NCBI GenBank assembly: GCA_914767715.1
Contig: OU612073.1
Coordinates: 1 to 64,000, forward strand
Direction of reading: 5' to 3'
Source of the DNA: Membranipora membranacea
Lineage: Eukaryota > Bryozoa > Gymnolaemata > Cheilostomatida > Membraniporidae
DNA: 64,000 bases
Shown here: positions 1-12,767 of the stretch, piece by piece
How positions within the stretch are numbered: position 1 is the stretch's first letter
Layout: every line of letters starts with the position of its first letter
Translations under genes and position numbers: made by a program
The notes under the pieces: model-generated
Told to the model about the DNA's origin: nothing
Databases searched by the model: none
What the model saw: only the letters and a program-made list of their open reading frames with translations

Positions 1-914
1 GCTATCTCTCCTTTAGATGGATAGTAGCTAGTACAGTGAATTTATTCACTGCTTTCTGAATCTGCAGAAATATATAAACAAGCTTTTTAGATAGGACTTA
101 AGTAACAAATATGGAGTACGCCAATTTGCAGTAATATCGGAAGTTACCAACAGTTTAAATTTTAAACGGTGAACATTTGTTTCATTACCTTTCAAAACTC
201 AGTTGAAGAGGGTAATGCAAAGTAAATGTGTGAGCGATACATTGCAACTACAGACTTTACTATCAACCTGTTTGGATGTCAAAATTAATTCTTAAGACTA
301 CCAGTCCTCAGGTCCCCTGTGTCTCTTCCTAAAAGCGTACATGAATTAAAGGTTTCGACAAATGAGCGGATTATTCAGCCAATGAGAAACATCATGCATC
401 TTTTCTCGCATACAAGAAAAACATGTCAACATTTGATTGAAGTACGTGAAGAGACTTCGCATTCGGACTCTTCATTTATGAGAACAAATACTTTGATGTC
501 TCATAATTCAAAATCTGGCAGTTGCAGTGTGTTTGTTATGTGGTCATTTTGAAACTTATTATATAGAAGAATATCTCTAAAAATTCCAAAAATTGCGGTC
601 TACCATGCTCTTGCGTAAATTTGCCTCAAGGACATGTCATGCCTCGCCTAGGATACTAACTTGAGAAGTACTGGTTCAATTTTCTGAATTTTACATTCTA
701 ATTGTAGCTATTCCTTGTTTAGCAAATTTCAAACCCTCATTTTCTTTAAACTTGAAACTTTTGGCAGCATTCAGCATATCTTCTCTTAAAGAATTTATTG
801 GTTAGTAAATATTTTTGATATAATAAAAATATATTAATAATAAAAATTAAAGATTAATGAAAAGTCGGACTAGGATTAGGCCCTGGTGCTTCAAGGAGCT
901 GTAGTTATGTATAT
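1..914. other. No gene recognised; 3' flank of the pentraxin-PAN gene
   Basis: This AT-rich stretch contains a 77-codon open frame at 319-552, but it has no recognisable domain and no convincing splice context. The last stop of the neighbouring minus-strand gene is at 915. I see no RNA gene or transposon here. Confidence 0.5.
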
Positions 915-3900
915 CTAGATAAGTGAATAACAGTAAATCTCTTGTGAAGGCTTAAGCTGTAGTTCTTTGTTCTCCTCATGACCTCCACTAGAGCTGAGGA
1001 GCTCACAGGAATATTTAGTGTTATAGAATCCGTCGCAGCACTCCGTGTGTGAGCAGATATAAGCACAGGCCTCTAACCCTGAGTTTGTAGTACTAAGTAT
1101 GACTCTAAGCTCAGCTCTCTCACTACATATATATCGTATATAGCTGACCTGATGCTGCCTGTATATATTAGAGGTAACTGTACAGTCTCTGGAGCTGGTC
1201 ACTCTATCAATATCACTATCAGTGCTGGTCTCTATAACAGCAACGCTGGTGGTTGTAGCTACAAAATGTTATTGTTTGTGAAAATATTTTTTATTCCATT
1301 GTCTCTAAACTGTGGGTCTGAAAGATGCCAGTTTGTGTTTATCAAATTCCATATAAATATCTATATTTTACAATTCAACCTCACATGTGACTAGATGATG
1401 TTTAATGTTGGCTATTTTATATGACAATGTTTGTATCATTTGGGGAGATGTAAAATAATATTCAACTGTAATTCTGAGAGTTTTATACAAAGTCAGACAA
1501 AATTCTCTATATTTTTACCACACTAAATTTAAAACATAATAAGATACATCATCAGGCCTATAAAGGCAGTCACGGTGGCAGTCAGGACATCAGGCATACT
1601 GTAAGGTATATAATATCGATCAAACATCAGTGACAGCTCACGGAGGTTCAGACAGTATGTAACTAGTATTGTAACTATGCAAACTAGTCATGAGTGATGT
1701 TGTCTTTGTACTACTACTAGTATAGTTTATAGTTTTGAGTTGACAGTTGTTACCTTGAGTTACACATTGTTGTGGACATGTGACCAATGACTGATGGTTA
1801 CAGATACACGCGCTCACATCTAGTATGGTTCCAGCACCACAAGAGAAGCTTGTCGGAGAGGAGGTAGCTGTATATGTGATATAAGATTGACAGTTATCAC
1901 CGGCCACCAGCTCATAGTACCGCCCTGAGGCCAGGCACCGACATCTAGGATCTACTAACATATACTCATCTCATTATCTACACAAATAGCTCTAATATAT
2001 ATCTATAATTGCGGAACTATCTAAATTTGAGTGTGAAATTTATGGGATAGTTTATATCACAGGTAAAAATAGGAATAGATAATACAGTTTTAAACGTATA
2101 TATATATATATACCGGGGTAAACCAAATTGACTGTCGAGAACCAAAAGACTATTACGATGAGCGACATACCATATATAATACAAAGTACAAATACAATAT
2201 ATGTATAAAGCCTGAATCCTTTTGCTTGCTTAGGGTGTGAGTGCGTTGTAAATGGAGGATAGGGAATAGGAGACAGAGAATTTATGTTAAGATGAAAGTG
2301 TCAACAAACGCATTGAAAGAATGAAAGAATACCAGAACCACTGAAGTGTGGGAAGAAGGGATGAGAGAGCACAGTCATCAATGGATGGAGCTGAATAAGA
2401 CAAATTAGCAGAGCATATCAGCAGGCGAGTATAGCGTTATATACGATTATGTAGAGGGTGAGAAGGGGTCGAGTTATCCTCCCTTACAAATAAAGATGAT
2501 ATTAATCTCACCAAATGCTGACGATGAGCTGTTTAGAGACCAGCAAATAATCCACACAGATAAAAACATCTGCTCAGATTTCTCCTGTCCGTGTATAAGT
2601 AGAACTTAATGAGCTGCTGACAGTCATCAAACAGAGAGCCTCAAATTCTGAGATCTTATCATATGAGAGGTGAGCGAGGCAAGTGAGGCGGCCGCCCATA
2701 TATTGTAGATTCATTACATCACTATACAAACACACACTCAAAGTTCAGATCTAAACCACACTTTGTCAGATTTTTATTTTTCCTGATGAATTAATATCTT
2801 TAATATGCCATCTAACATTGTCGATGGTATCACTCAATATTTATATGAAATATTAGTTTTCCTGCAACGTAATATATATATTGGTAACAACTGTGTACTC
2901 AGAATTCTATTCATTTCATTTCCTGAGGTCAGAAAGATGTCATAACACTCGCCGAGATAAACAGTGAAAAGCTTTTAATCTACTATAATGTGTGTCTAGA
3001 TCAATATTTTTATTTAAATGAACAGAGTAATGCATAGAAAATGGTCAAATGTACGAGAAATACCAAAATATACGACTTAGATTATAATATCAGAGAAAAC
3101 AATTATAGCAGCAGAACAAATATAATATAAATCATGGACATCCAGTAATATTACAGATTGCGCTCCCTTATTCAACTATTGGATATCCGATGCGTCATAC
3201 CTATGTTTATGTATACATATTTATAATTTTTATTTGTTGACTCGTAAAATAAACTACCAATTGCTATAGGGTCTTGTGCAAAAATCGCTCACTTCTTGGT
3301 GGGGCTATATACATTCTGACTGAGCAATTTGGGAACAAATTTGTCTAATTGAAAGACCAGGCAAGCAATAATTCTGTACTTCTGTACGATGTAATAGTGA
3401 TAATATTTTGCTTAGTAAAGCATCACTCATTCTAATTGAAAGACTCCCCTGAGCAACACTGTGGATATGCACGGTGCACTACCAGACTCTCAAACTAGCC
3501 TCTCCCCACCCCAACCACCCCTAACCACCCACTGCTGTTTGTACTTGTTACCCGATGATATAACATTCTCCGCCCTGAGGTGTCCCTGGGCTCGCCTCTA
3601 TTTCTCTCAGTAATGTGCACTCTCTCCACATACTACTGTATATAAATCCTTTACAGTCACTGTTGCTGCCGCCGGTGATGATTACTGCACAGAGATAAGC
3701 ACACGACTCTACGCTTTGTGTTGTGATGCTGTCAGCAGAGTTGATTAGTATAACTCTGCTACTACTGCTACAGCGCAGGATCGGATCAAGTGTAAACTTC
3801 ACATGAGGTCTGCTCTTACTACAACTGCTGCTATATGACTCTGACTCTTAAAACAAGATTAATAATGCTGTAAAACACACAAATATATTTATATACATGT

Positions 3901-6626
3901 GAAACTGTATCTCAATAATGGCAGTTAAACATCTAGCCCGATACATCTTCAGTTTTACTCATTGAACATGAGAGATAACTTTGCACTGAACACCCTATGA
4001 TGTTTCCCCGAAGCAACATTGAACATACCATTCTAGTCCAGCAAACGATACAATAGAAAATCAATATTGACCTCATCTGTTGGTCAGTTGCAGAGTTATC
4101 TTGCTACGCTCAAAGAGAAAATAGGTCTGTATAAAAATCTATTTATTGTATGTTTGGTATCAGGGAGGGTGGTGTTGGTATATATCAATAAGTATTATAC
4201 AGTCATTATGTTAATGAGCAACCAAACTGTACTCAATGTATCACTAAATCAATTTGACACTCAAAAACAAAATATTGGTGCGTTCACATAAATACAGCTA
4301 TATTTTGCCATGACATACATACCATGACATACATACCATGACATACATACATACCATGACATACATAACATGACGTACATACCTGTGGGGCACGGTAGAT
4401 CTATAGAAGATAGGCCTGTAGGACCTCTCTGTGTCAGTGTATTCATATTTACTATATTACCAGTACTGTTACAAGGTAACGACTGTAGCTCCGTTAGATT
4501 CATACGGTAGTTCCAAATATTGAAGTCTGCTATTGTTGCTTTAGTTGCTTGGATGGTATCCAGACCACCTCCTGCAAATACATTACAACATTATATAATG
4601 TCTCTAGTCGATATCTTATACATACTAATACTTCATAGTAATAGTCCTGACAAACCTTCGGATGATTCAAATATTTGACATGTACCTAGTAATACGTATA
4701 ATATAATACAATGTACACTATAATGATTTATGTAATGAATACGGAAATATAATAAGCGTGAGGTGATGGTATATATGGATACTATCGAGATAATACTGAT
4801 GATACAATAACTTATAGTACTTGTGTTACATGTGATACATGTGTTACATGTGTTACATATAATACATATAATACATATAATACATATAATACATATAATA
4901 CATATAATACACTATACCGTAGGCATCCTGTTCATGCATGAGTATGAGATAACCTCCTGACCTTATAGTGTAGTCCGTACCATACACTGTTTTTTTGATA
5001 AAAGGTTCCACTAGTCCAGGTATAGATAAGTCCACAAACCACTATAGAACAAAATAACAACAGGATAATGACTGATTGACATAAAGAGGCTAAACACATC
5101 ATCATCACATATCACAGGCCCGGTAACGCTAGCGATGTCTTCAGTTACAGCTAGTGCTCGTACAACTAGGGAGATAGGATATAACTAGTGATCACATGAC
5201 CCATTTGTGGAGGGACACGCCATCCGCCCACACCTTCCCCCCGCCCCCGACAGATTAATGAGAACTTGCCCACCATTATGTTTACCTGTACTTGTTTGCC
5301 TGCTGCCCACACCATACAATGTTTATGCCTCTCCCTCCATATATCTCTGTACTGATATGCCGTGTCGGGAGAGCTGTACAACTTTGCTCGAATAAGAACC
5401 AAATCATCCAATGATGTGGGTATCTCTACTTGTAACTCATTGAAATCCGCTACAACAGAATGTGAAATAAATGAGAAGAGGAACATTATGGAAATCTCCC
5501 ATTACAGTAATAAATATAACGACGCCACCACGAGTGACCAGTAGATTAGTAACATGCCAGTTTCTCCTCATTCAGTACTCATCAAAGTACTCGAAAGGTC
5601 ATGAACTTCCAAAATTGTGATTATTTAGAAACACGTGAACTTATTGCTTCGCCCTGAATTGGTAGCATCTAATTCTCACCCAGCTAGTTAATAATTGGTA
5701 GCTCCTTGCTCTCAAAATAAAGCCTAGAGCCTCAAGCTGTGACATACCACATATATTTGATTGTGTTAAACAAGTTATTGAACAACTAATATATCGACTC
5801 TCTCAATTTGAAATCAAATGTTGGAAATTTTATTCTAAATCATCTCGATGATAGAATTCATGCTCTGTAGATATTGGTCTTACTATTTTTGAATGTTAAA
5901 TATTATATACTAGGGGTGTACCATTAAATATTATATACTAGGGGTGTACCATTAAATATTATATACTAGGGGTGTACCATTAAATATTATATACTAGGGG
6001 CTGTAATATTATACATACCTTGTACAGAGCTGGTATATATAGCTGTATTATACACATACCTTGTACAGATATAATTATAGTATGTAAAGCTGTGTTTTAT
6101 ACATACCTTGTACAGAGATAGTAAATAAAGCAGTATTTTGCTGCCAGTCAGCAGTGAGATTATATAACCAGAAGCAGCAGGTCAGCTCACTCAGCTCCGG
6201 TAGTGAAGGCTGATAGAGGTAATCTAGTATACTGTCTATCTGATCATAAGATATGTATGTACTCAATACATCACTACCTGTGGTAATAACATAATTAGGT
6301 GCAACATACTGTAACGTAGTGTAAAGCAACACACCGTAACGTAACACAGCATTGTATCTGTAGAATTCAGAAGGCATACCGCTTATATGCGACAGCGATG
6401 TGGCGTAACTCATTTAGGTGATTATATTTTTTCCAGTTCAGTTCTTATATTATTGATGTTTGGAGCAGTAAACTATAGACAAAACAGCAATAAAAGAATG
6501 ATTAACTTACCGGCGCAACGGTAGGAGGCTAATAAACTTACCTGTGTTGCCAAGAGAATATGATGCTGAGGTGGCCATCAGCAGGAAGAGTAAACTCAAC
6601 AAGCGTTTGTTCACTTTAGGAGCCAT
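915..6626 (-). CDS. Secreted pentraxin-domain protein with C-terminal PAN/apple-like cysteine-rich modules
   Basis: My model has eight exons on the minus strand: 6626-6511, 6357-6107, 5449-5286, 5041-4918, 4571-4379, 3830-3552, 1944-1754 and 1186-915. Phases agree and the total is 529 aa. Exon 1 encodes a signal peptide (KRLLSLLFLLMATSAS). Residues about 80-270 read as a pentraxin/concanavalin-like fold: a LTCCFWLYNLTADW strand, HKHCMVW, the GGYLILMHEQDAYGGG segment and the DFNIWNYRMNLTELQSL signature near its end. Exons 6 and 8 are alike (VESCAYLCAV and LEACAYICSH, followed by spaced cysteines), which suggests PAN/apple domains. Exon 7 has a chitin-binding-like cysteine pattern (CQSYITYT, then SFSCGAGTILD). 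It is probably an extracellular recognition or matrix protein. Uncertain points: the acceptor of exon 2 (6412, 6379 and 6357 are all in phase), the acceptor of exon 8, and whether exon 5 ends at 4379 (joins exon 6) or 4383 (joins directly to an exon starting at 1954). Confidence 0.6.
3255..3450. mobile_element. Dispersed MITE-like repeat copy
   Basis: The segment with tacattctgactgagcaatt and the end attctaattgaaagactccc closely matches the element at 27402-27714, which ends in the same motif and begins with its reverse complement. This copy seems to have lost or diverged at its left end. It sits in the long intron between exons 6 and 7 of the pentraxin gene. Confidence 0.45.
4290..4386 (-). 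repeat. Tandem copies of the 5' splice site of pentraxin-gene exon 5
   Basis: Read on the minus strand, exon 5 ends at CCACAG followed by gtatgtacgtcatg. The intron then repeats tatgtatgtcatgg about five times. Each copy carries a GTATGT donor-like motif. Confidence 0.6.
4855..4912. repeat. 9-bp tandem repeat (tacatataa) beside the exon 4 donor
   Basis: About six copies of a 9-bp unit lie directly after the GTATAG donor of pentraxin-gene exon 4 (donor at 4917). They repeat gtattatat on the minus strand. Confidence 0.7.
5897..6001. repeat. 28-bp tandem repeat, about 3.8 copies
   Basis: The unit contains tatactaggggtgtaccat and recurs every 28 bp. It sits in intron 2 of the pentraxin gene, just beyond the repeated donor copies. 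Confidence 0.8.
6013..6116 (-). repeat. Three copies of the exon 2 end plus 5' splice site (pentraxin gene)
   Basis: The minus-strand motif TCTGTACAAG followed by GTATGT is found at 6116-6101 (the true junction) and again at 6069-6054 and 6028-6013. The spacing is 47 and 41 bp. Both extra copies keep the last exon bases and an intact donor. Confidence 0.8.
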
Positions 6627-7621
6627 AAATTCTGATTTTAAGTTGAAATAAAGAAGAAATCAAACAGGCGTTACAATAAAGCTGTTTTATTCTAGAAGGT
6701 CCTACTCCTTACTGAGCCGATGTTTAATTTAATAAGAAAACAAATATGGCATCATCACTAACCGCTGACCGTAGCCTGGTCAATACCGTTCATTGTAACT
6801 AGAACAAAAAGTTAGGATACACCCTTCCTTATACCCTGATATACGATCTCAGATATAACCAGGTTATTATTTATCTAAGCATCTGTTAACAGAGATACTG
6901 ACAATCCATTATTTCCGATTAACTTAGATTGTAATTCTGTACCTGACTACTTAGCAAACATTTCAGGTATTATGTCTCTTCTATGGACAGCCGATAATCT
7001 AATGGCACATACTTCCTGTTTGTAGACATGGTCTATGGTCTAGATAAGCTAAAATAATGATTATAAGATCACCTACTGCTGTCTAGCATACCTCGGTCTG
7101 ACTGACTGCTGTGGTGACTTTTGTTCTTTATTGATTTATTAATTAAATATCGTGACTTAGTGATAAAAAGACTTGTTTGAAAAAAGGCTGGCTACATCTG
7201 CACTTGTATTCGTAGTATCATAAATATTCTATACTAAAAACAATATATGATTTAGAATTCGAACAGATCTGACATCAGAAAGAAAACATAGCAAAGGCAG
7301 TTAAAATAAAACCTAGTTATCTCCCCTATTAACTATGAAGACCTGCGTAATTTCTTAGAGTTTTCAACAGATTATGTGTAATACAGCGAATCTTAAATTG
7401 AATCTAAAGCTTCAATTGAAGTCAGTCTCCCATTCTTTAAAAATAATAATACACAGCAGAAATTCACTTCCCATAATGTATGTATTATTCCCATTATATG
7501 CTCAATTGATGGCTTGCCTGGCTGCTCATTGTGTACTGAGATTATATATAATTTATTTATGATGTGCAGGTTGTATTATAATTTGGAGCTGGTGGTGGTA
7601 TTTAAACTCACAGTGACAACT

Positions 7622-7687
7622 TAGCCTGGGCAGGCTGTCGGGGTGGGGGAGGGTACACCCACCCACCCTGACAGCCTGCTCAGGCTA
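7622..7687. repeat. Near-perfect hairpin (26-bp arms), MITE-like
   Basis: The left arm tagcctgggcaggctgtc is the reverse complement of gacagcctgctcaggcta, with a short G-rich loop. It lies in the divergent intergenic region between the pentraxin gene and the first FABP gene. Confidence 0.75.
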
Positions 7688-7897
7688 GTGACAACTGCCG
7701 ATGGTATCTAATTTATGTTACTTCAGGTCTACAGGTCACTTTATTTACCACACAATGTCGTAACATGCGGCTGCAGCATCCTGCAGCTATTATTCAAACA
7801 TCATTCACAAAAACCCCCAGAATAAATTATCATGCAACTATTCTATAAATGCGTGTATGCAAAATCAGCTCGCAACGATTTGATCGCCTCAAAGCAC

Positions 7898-7908
7898 GCA
7901 TATATAAG
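7898..7908 (+). promoter_or_regulatory. Possible TATA box of the first FABP gene
   Basis: TATATAAGG lies about 200 bp before the ATG at 8101 in the divergent intergenic region. Distance and motif fit a core promoter; no transcription start is visible. Confidence 0.3.
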
Positions 7909-8100
7909 GATTAAACCATTATCAAAAATCCATCATTACATCAGACACTGGTTAGAACCTTATATAACTCAGCTCATTAAAGCCCGATATTATCACATGG
8001 TATCACGCAAGGCGCTCAGACGTCAGATTAGTAAGTAGTAGTCTGATTTCAGTCATCGACAGAAGAGGTTTGGACTGAATCTGCACTCTGCTCTCTAGAA

Positions 8101-9829
8101 ATGTCGGTTGTCGAGGCTCTAGAGGGGGATTGGAATCAAACTAGCTCTGAAAACTTTGGTTTATTTCTCAAATCAATCGGTAAGATAACGGAGTTATAGT
8201 CAACACTTTGCTCAAAATCATATTTCAACATTGGTCTTATGTAGAAAATAGAATGTATATAGTTCCATCAATGAGTGAGCGATTTGGGGGCAAGACCTAT
8301 TGTACATCTCACTCGCAAAGAGCAATCAGTCATTGATTTTAGATAATTAAAAGACCATCCCTTGCTTTTTTAGAATTGCCTTGGGCTTTCCTAGATCAAG
8401 TTTGATCCATTTTTCCCCCGTTGGAATTGCCCCCCCTCTACTGACACGCCGGGCAATTCCAACGGGGGAAAAATGGAACAAACTTGATCTAGGGCTTTCC
8501 CCCCTCTCCGTGTAGCTTGTGGCACCCCAATCTATTGTCTGCGTATTATATCCTACGTACAGGAGCAGGAGAACAGGCAGCAGCTAAGGCAGATATACAG
8601 CCTCATTCACAGAAGTGGGTAGTAGATGATGGAGGTAAGGTGAAGCTGACGCGACGTAATAGCAGAACGTCGGTGACTACAGACTTTAAACTAGGCGAGC
8701 CAGTCGAGGAGACACTGCTAGAGGGAGGAGCCACCACTAAGGTAGGAACCAACACTAAACACAATATTACATGTAGTAACCAGAGGTAATCATGTGAATA
8801 CTCAGCACTCACTTTACATGTAATTAAATATCTCCATCAAGCTTTATCACTCAAATTCTTCAAGTGTTTTGTACTCACACCTTACCGGTCATTTTATTAC
8901 TGTGGATATAAATGTATTACACAACATGATATTACTTTTACACGAGTTCTCTCAGACCTAATGATTATGATGGCACGTCCCTCTTTTCTGTATTCAGGTT
9001 AGTTGATGACCATAGGGCTTGACACAGACTATGCGTCAACCCAACACATGTGGCCACTACAACAGGGGTAATTCATGTTAGTATATACCCATCTGTGTTG
9101 TTTTACCGCGGAAGTTAATTAAGTGTTATTTCGGCCGTGCACACCTGTTCTCGTTTTATTCCTGCAGTGTACATTTGAAGTGGAGGGAGACAATGTTGTG
9201 AGTAAAGGAAACTTTAATGGAGTACCGTGTGTCAGCAAGTGGTATCTTGTAGATGGAAATTTACAGATGGTGAGATTAGAATTTTCAAATTAATTTGTGC
9301 TATTGAGCTTATCCATTGTGAAAAATTAAAACATCCAATGAAAAATAATTTGCATTTCACAGTTAACAAAATAAATTGCACTAATAGGATTACCTATAAT
9401 TGTGTTCAGCTCAATCTTTAGCAGTGAAATAATTGGCTACAATGGAAATAATGAGCAGAACTTGGGCTAGACATCATGGAGGGGGGATACACGTCAATTA
9501 CAATCATTATGTATAGTGGGAGTTTTCTCTTTATTACCCGAGGTGAGACAACTCCTAACTATAAGTTAAAAGCAGGCCGTACAGCCGCTGAACATATATA
9601 CAGTTCATTCAAAACTTCTACCAGCTATCATTGGCTGGCCAGACATTGGCCACCTTGGGTACATGTATACATGATATATTAGATCTTTTTCTATAGGGAT
9701 CTGGATGGAGTATCTTCATCAGCTCTTTCAGCTCAATCTCTCTAAAATCTGTAATCTATTTTTCAGGAGTTTTACGCTGAGGACAAACCAGAAACAAAAG
9801 CCGTGAAGAAATTTGAGAAAACTGAATAG
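8101..9829 (+). CDS. Fatty-acid-binding protein (iLBP family), paralogue 1
   Basis: Four exons, 8101-8179, 8563-8741, 9168-9269 and 9767-9829, encode 140 aa. The exon lengths (79, 179, 102 and 63 nt) and the phases (1, 0, 0) match the conserved FABP gene plan. Recognisable family features are the N-terminal GDWNQTSSENFGLFLKSIG, the TTDFKLGEPVEET strand and an exon 3 of 34 codons. The family forms a ten-stranded cytosolic barrel that binds long-chain fatty acids. Oddly, the C-terminal Arg-x-Tyr of the ligand-binding triad is replaced: the end reads KAVKKFEK. A poly(A) signal AATAAA lies at 9910. It is the first of three tandem copies in one orientation. Confidence 0.9.
8383..8500. mobile_element. 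Small MITE with terminal inverted repeats and direct-repeat flanks
   Basis: The ends ctagatcaagtttgatcc and its imperfect reverse complement at 8475-8492 enclose long palindromic arms (ccgttggaattgcc and ggcaattccaacgg). The direct repeat gggctttcc flanks it at 8383-8391 and 8492-8500, consistent with a target-site duplication of about 8 bp, as for hAT elements. It lies in intron 1 of FABP paralogue 1. Related copies lie at 39.2 and 42.2 kb. Confidence 0.7.
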
Positions 9830-9955
9830 TTGAGAATAAGAATGAAGAAAACCTACAGCAGCTCACAGTAACATTTTACCAGTTTGCTTAGCTTCAAATA
9901 GAGATTAGAAATAAAGCTGTGAGAGATAGGAGGACAACACTAACATTAGTCAAGT

Positions 9956-10060
9956 GCTCAGACGGATCCAATGCGGGTTAGCAGCATTACATTATCAGCG
10001 GCTCATTGAATGGGTGATTGATAATGTAATGCCACTAACTCACATTGGAGCCGTCTGAGC
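9956..10060. repeat. 105-bp imperfect palindrome (MITE-like hairpin)
   Basis: The arm gctcagacggatccaatg faces cattggagccgtctgagc, and cattacattatc faces gataatgtaatg. It lies just downstream of the first FABP gene. No clear target duplication is visible. Confidence 0.75.
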
Positions 10061-10753
10061 AGCTAGACCACACTCACAGTAGTGAACGAAGGGAGAACCT
10101 CACTGAAGTGTTAACTAATCAGCCTATGTAGTCTCCATTGGTGACTAATGTCAAAGATTAGCAAAATCACTGGTAGCTATTTTTATAACAAGTCAAGTCT
10201 AGAAAGTATCAGCTTGCTCCAGTAACAGTTTGAAACTCTGAAACAATATTATGTAGATTTATAATATAGAAATAAATTTTATATGGTTTTTCATGGTCTT
10301 TTTATGTACTTTTTGTTAAATTCCATGCTCCCCAAATAATGGATTAATCGTGTGTAATAATATCTTACGTTATGATGTTAGAGTTTATAATGAATAACAT
10401 ATAACTATAACCTAATAAATGAATTATTTTTACATTTCCTCAGATATCTAGGAATGAGCAATTTTTCTCAGCCGTGCACAAACTCAAAGTTATAATATGG
10501 GACACATCTGTAGCTACGAGCAGACATTGATTTAAATCAGCCCAATAATCAGATAACTGAGCCGCCGACAGCGTGTGATCTGTCACACATTCACACAGAA
10601 ACAGCATCTATAAAATCATATTATTGTATCCTTACTCTGCTACTATTCTAGCCATTTTTTGCTGCTATTTTAATTGGTCAGCAATTATCACAAATCTAAG
10701 GTTATTATTGAGGTCAGGTTCTGACTGACCTGTGATACTTGGCTCTAGACTTT

Positions 10754-10801
10754 GATATTATCGCAGAGTGAGGATATATATCCTTACTCTGTGATAATAT
10801 C
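10754..10801. repeat. 48-bp hairpin upstream of FABP paralogue 2
   Basis: gatattatcgcagagtgagg pairs with the downstream ccttactctgtgataatatc around a short AT palindrome. It lies 80 bp before the ATG at 10881, within the probable promoter or 5' UTR. It could be a small element or an RNA hairpin. Confidence 0.7.
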
Positions 10802-10880
10802 ACTGGCTCAACAATACACTCAAAAAGCAGACACAGTCAACTGGTTACCCAAACAATTACTGCTTGAATCAGAATAAGAA

Positions 10881-12108
10881 ATGGCTCTCTCTGTAGTTAG
10901 ATCGTTAGAAGGAGAATGGATCCAAACAAGCTCAGAGAATTTTGGTGAATTCCTCAAGGCGTTGGGTAAGTAGGGCTAATTGGCATCGCATGAGAGGAAA
11001 TCCTACAGAGGAATTAAAACGTCTTGGATCCTGTGCATACCTCTCCCATTCTGTCTGTTTAATTTTAGGAAGTTATCCTGCCTTATTGACCCTAGTTAAG
11101 ACCTAAGCTCATTAAGAACGAGAGATAAATCACTTTCTTGTTGTGCAGATACTTGAAAATATTAATAAAATTAGTTGAATAGCCGGCTCTTCTTGAATAT
11201 CTGTGAGCGTTGGTTAGTAAACAATGTAAAAATGAAGGTAGGTCATCCTTTGGGAAATTGAGTATTTTATATAAACTATTCTCCTACCGTATAACACGTT
11301 ATTCCTCCGTATCACAGGGATATCGTCAGACATGGCAGATAAGTTGAATGACATGCCAGCGTCGGAGAAATGGTCAGTAGATGGGGAGACAATCACACTA
11401 ACCAGATCTAATCCTAATAAAACTGTGACTCATAGCTTCAAACTAGGAGAGGATGTCATCGAACCAACAATGACTGGAGACTACAAGGTACAAGAGTACA
11501 AACTGTTTATATATAGAGTTACCTGCCGGAGGATCGTAGTATTTTATGACAGACGTTCTTTATCAGTGTATTGTTTTGTTAAGAGTTAAACTGAGGGTGG
11601 AAAATAGAACAAAAGTCTGAATGCAACCTTTGCACTGCATACTCTGAAAATGTTTCAAAACATTGTTTTTGTTGCAGTGTTGTTATGCAGTAGAAGGCAA
11701 TGCTGTAGTCAATAGGGGGAGCTTTAATGGTATACAATGTACGGGTAAAAGACAGCTAATTAGCGGCAAACTCCACTGGGTAAGTTTATCAGCCATATTC
11801 ATGCATATGTTTATAATCGTTACCAGAGGCAAGAAAAGCCTATTGAATATATTACCAGGCTCTATATCTGTTTGTTTTATTGACTGTTCGAAGTTTGGAT
11901 CAGGAATCAGAGTTGACTATTTATTATCCGCGAGAAGATGACTCAACAATTATGCACAGTGTATTCGGAGAGCCCATCATGTGCTTCACATTGTAAGAAA
12001 TGATGTGCTGATGGATAATGTATAATATTATTGAGTGTTTGATATTTGTAGGAGTTTTACGCAAACGAACCGAAGATAACATGTCTCAAAATTATGAGAA
12101 GAAAATGA
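10881..12108 (+). CDS. Fatty-acid-binding protein (iLBP family), paralogue 2
   Basis: Exons 10881-10965, 11318-11487, 11678-11779 and 12052-12108 encode 137 aa with the standard FABP phases. Family features are LEGEWIQTSSENFGEFLKAL, VTHSFKLGEDV and a 34-codon exon 3. The N-terminus is closest to paralogue 1 (TSSENFG in both), which points to recent tandem duplication. The C-terminus ITCLKIMRRK lacks the usual Arg-x-Tyr carboxylate-binding pair, so ligand binding may differ. A poly(A) signal lies at 12125. The third, more divergent copy follows 660 bp downstream. Confidence 0.9.
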
Positions 12109-12767
12109 ACAGCTCAGCTTTTACAATAAATAGATTATATGACAAGAACTTGAATCTGATGGAGGCATAAACATTTCATAATAACTGAGTTCAGATCACA
12201 CCACTAAAACACCAGTAATTACTTTGAACATTTGACTCAATGAGTAATATTATTATTAGTAAATGCCAAACCAGTTGTCTATTGAATATTGGTTTTGCTA
12301 TGTGTAACAACAGTTTAGTGGCTAAGGTTGTTTAACAGAATAAATAACCATTATTTGTACACTTGTCTGATTCATGCTGATGAGCTTAGTTAGAACATCC
12401 TACTTCTGCTGGCTTGAGATAATAATTGTACATGTAGAGGAAGCTGCTGCCGGCTTGAGATTAGAATCACACTACAGCATGTTTCCTCTGATAACATCAC
12501 AACAATTAGTGAGAAAACGTACAGAAACACTACTGTGCAACAACACTCTACAGATAGATATACAATAGATAGATGTATATAAAAACTCCAAATATGCTTG
12601 AGAAGAGAACAACCTGAAAGAATCAGCTGCCAAGTTTTTATCATTGCATATCCGTTAGCTATAAATAATATCACATAATAACATTTACCTGGACATCAGT
12701 TTATCACCGTTATCCACTAAAAGAACATTCTGAACTTGAGTCTCTCTGCAATTTATATCATTACACA

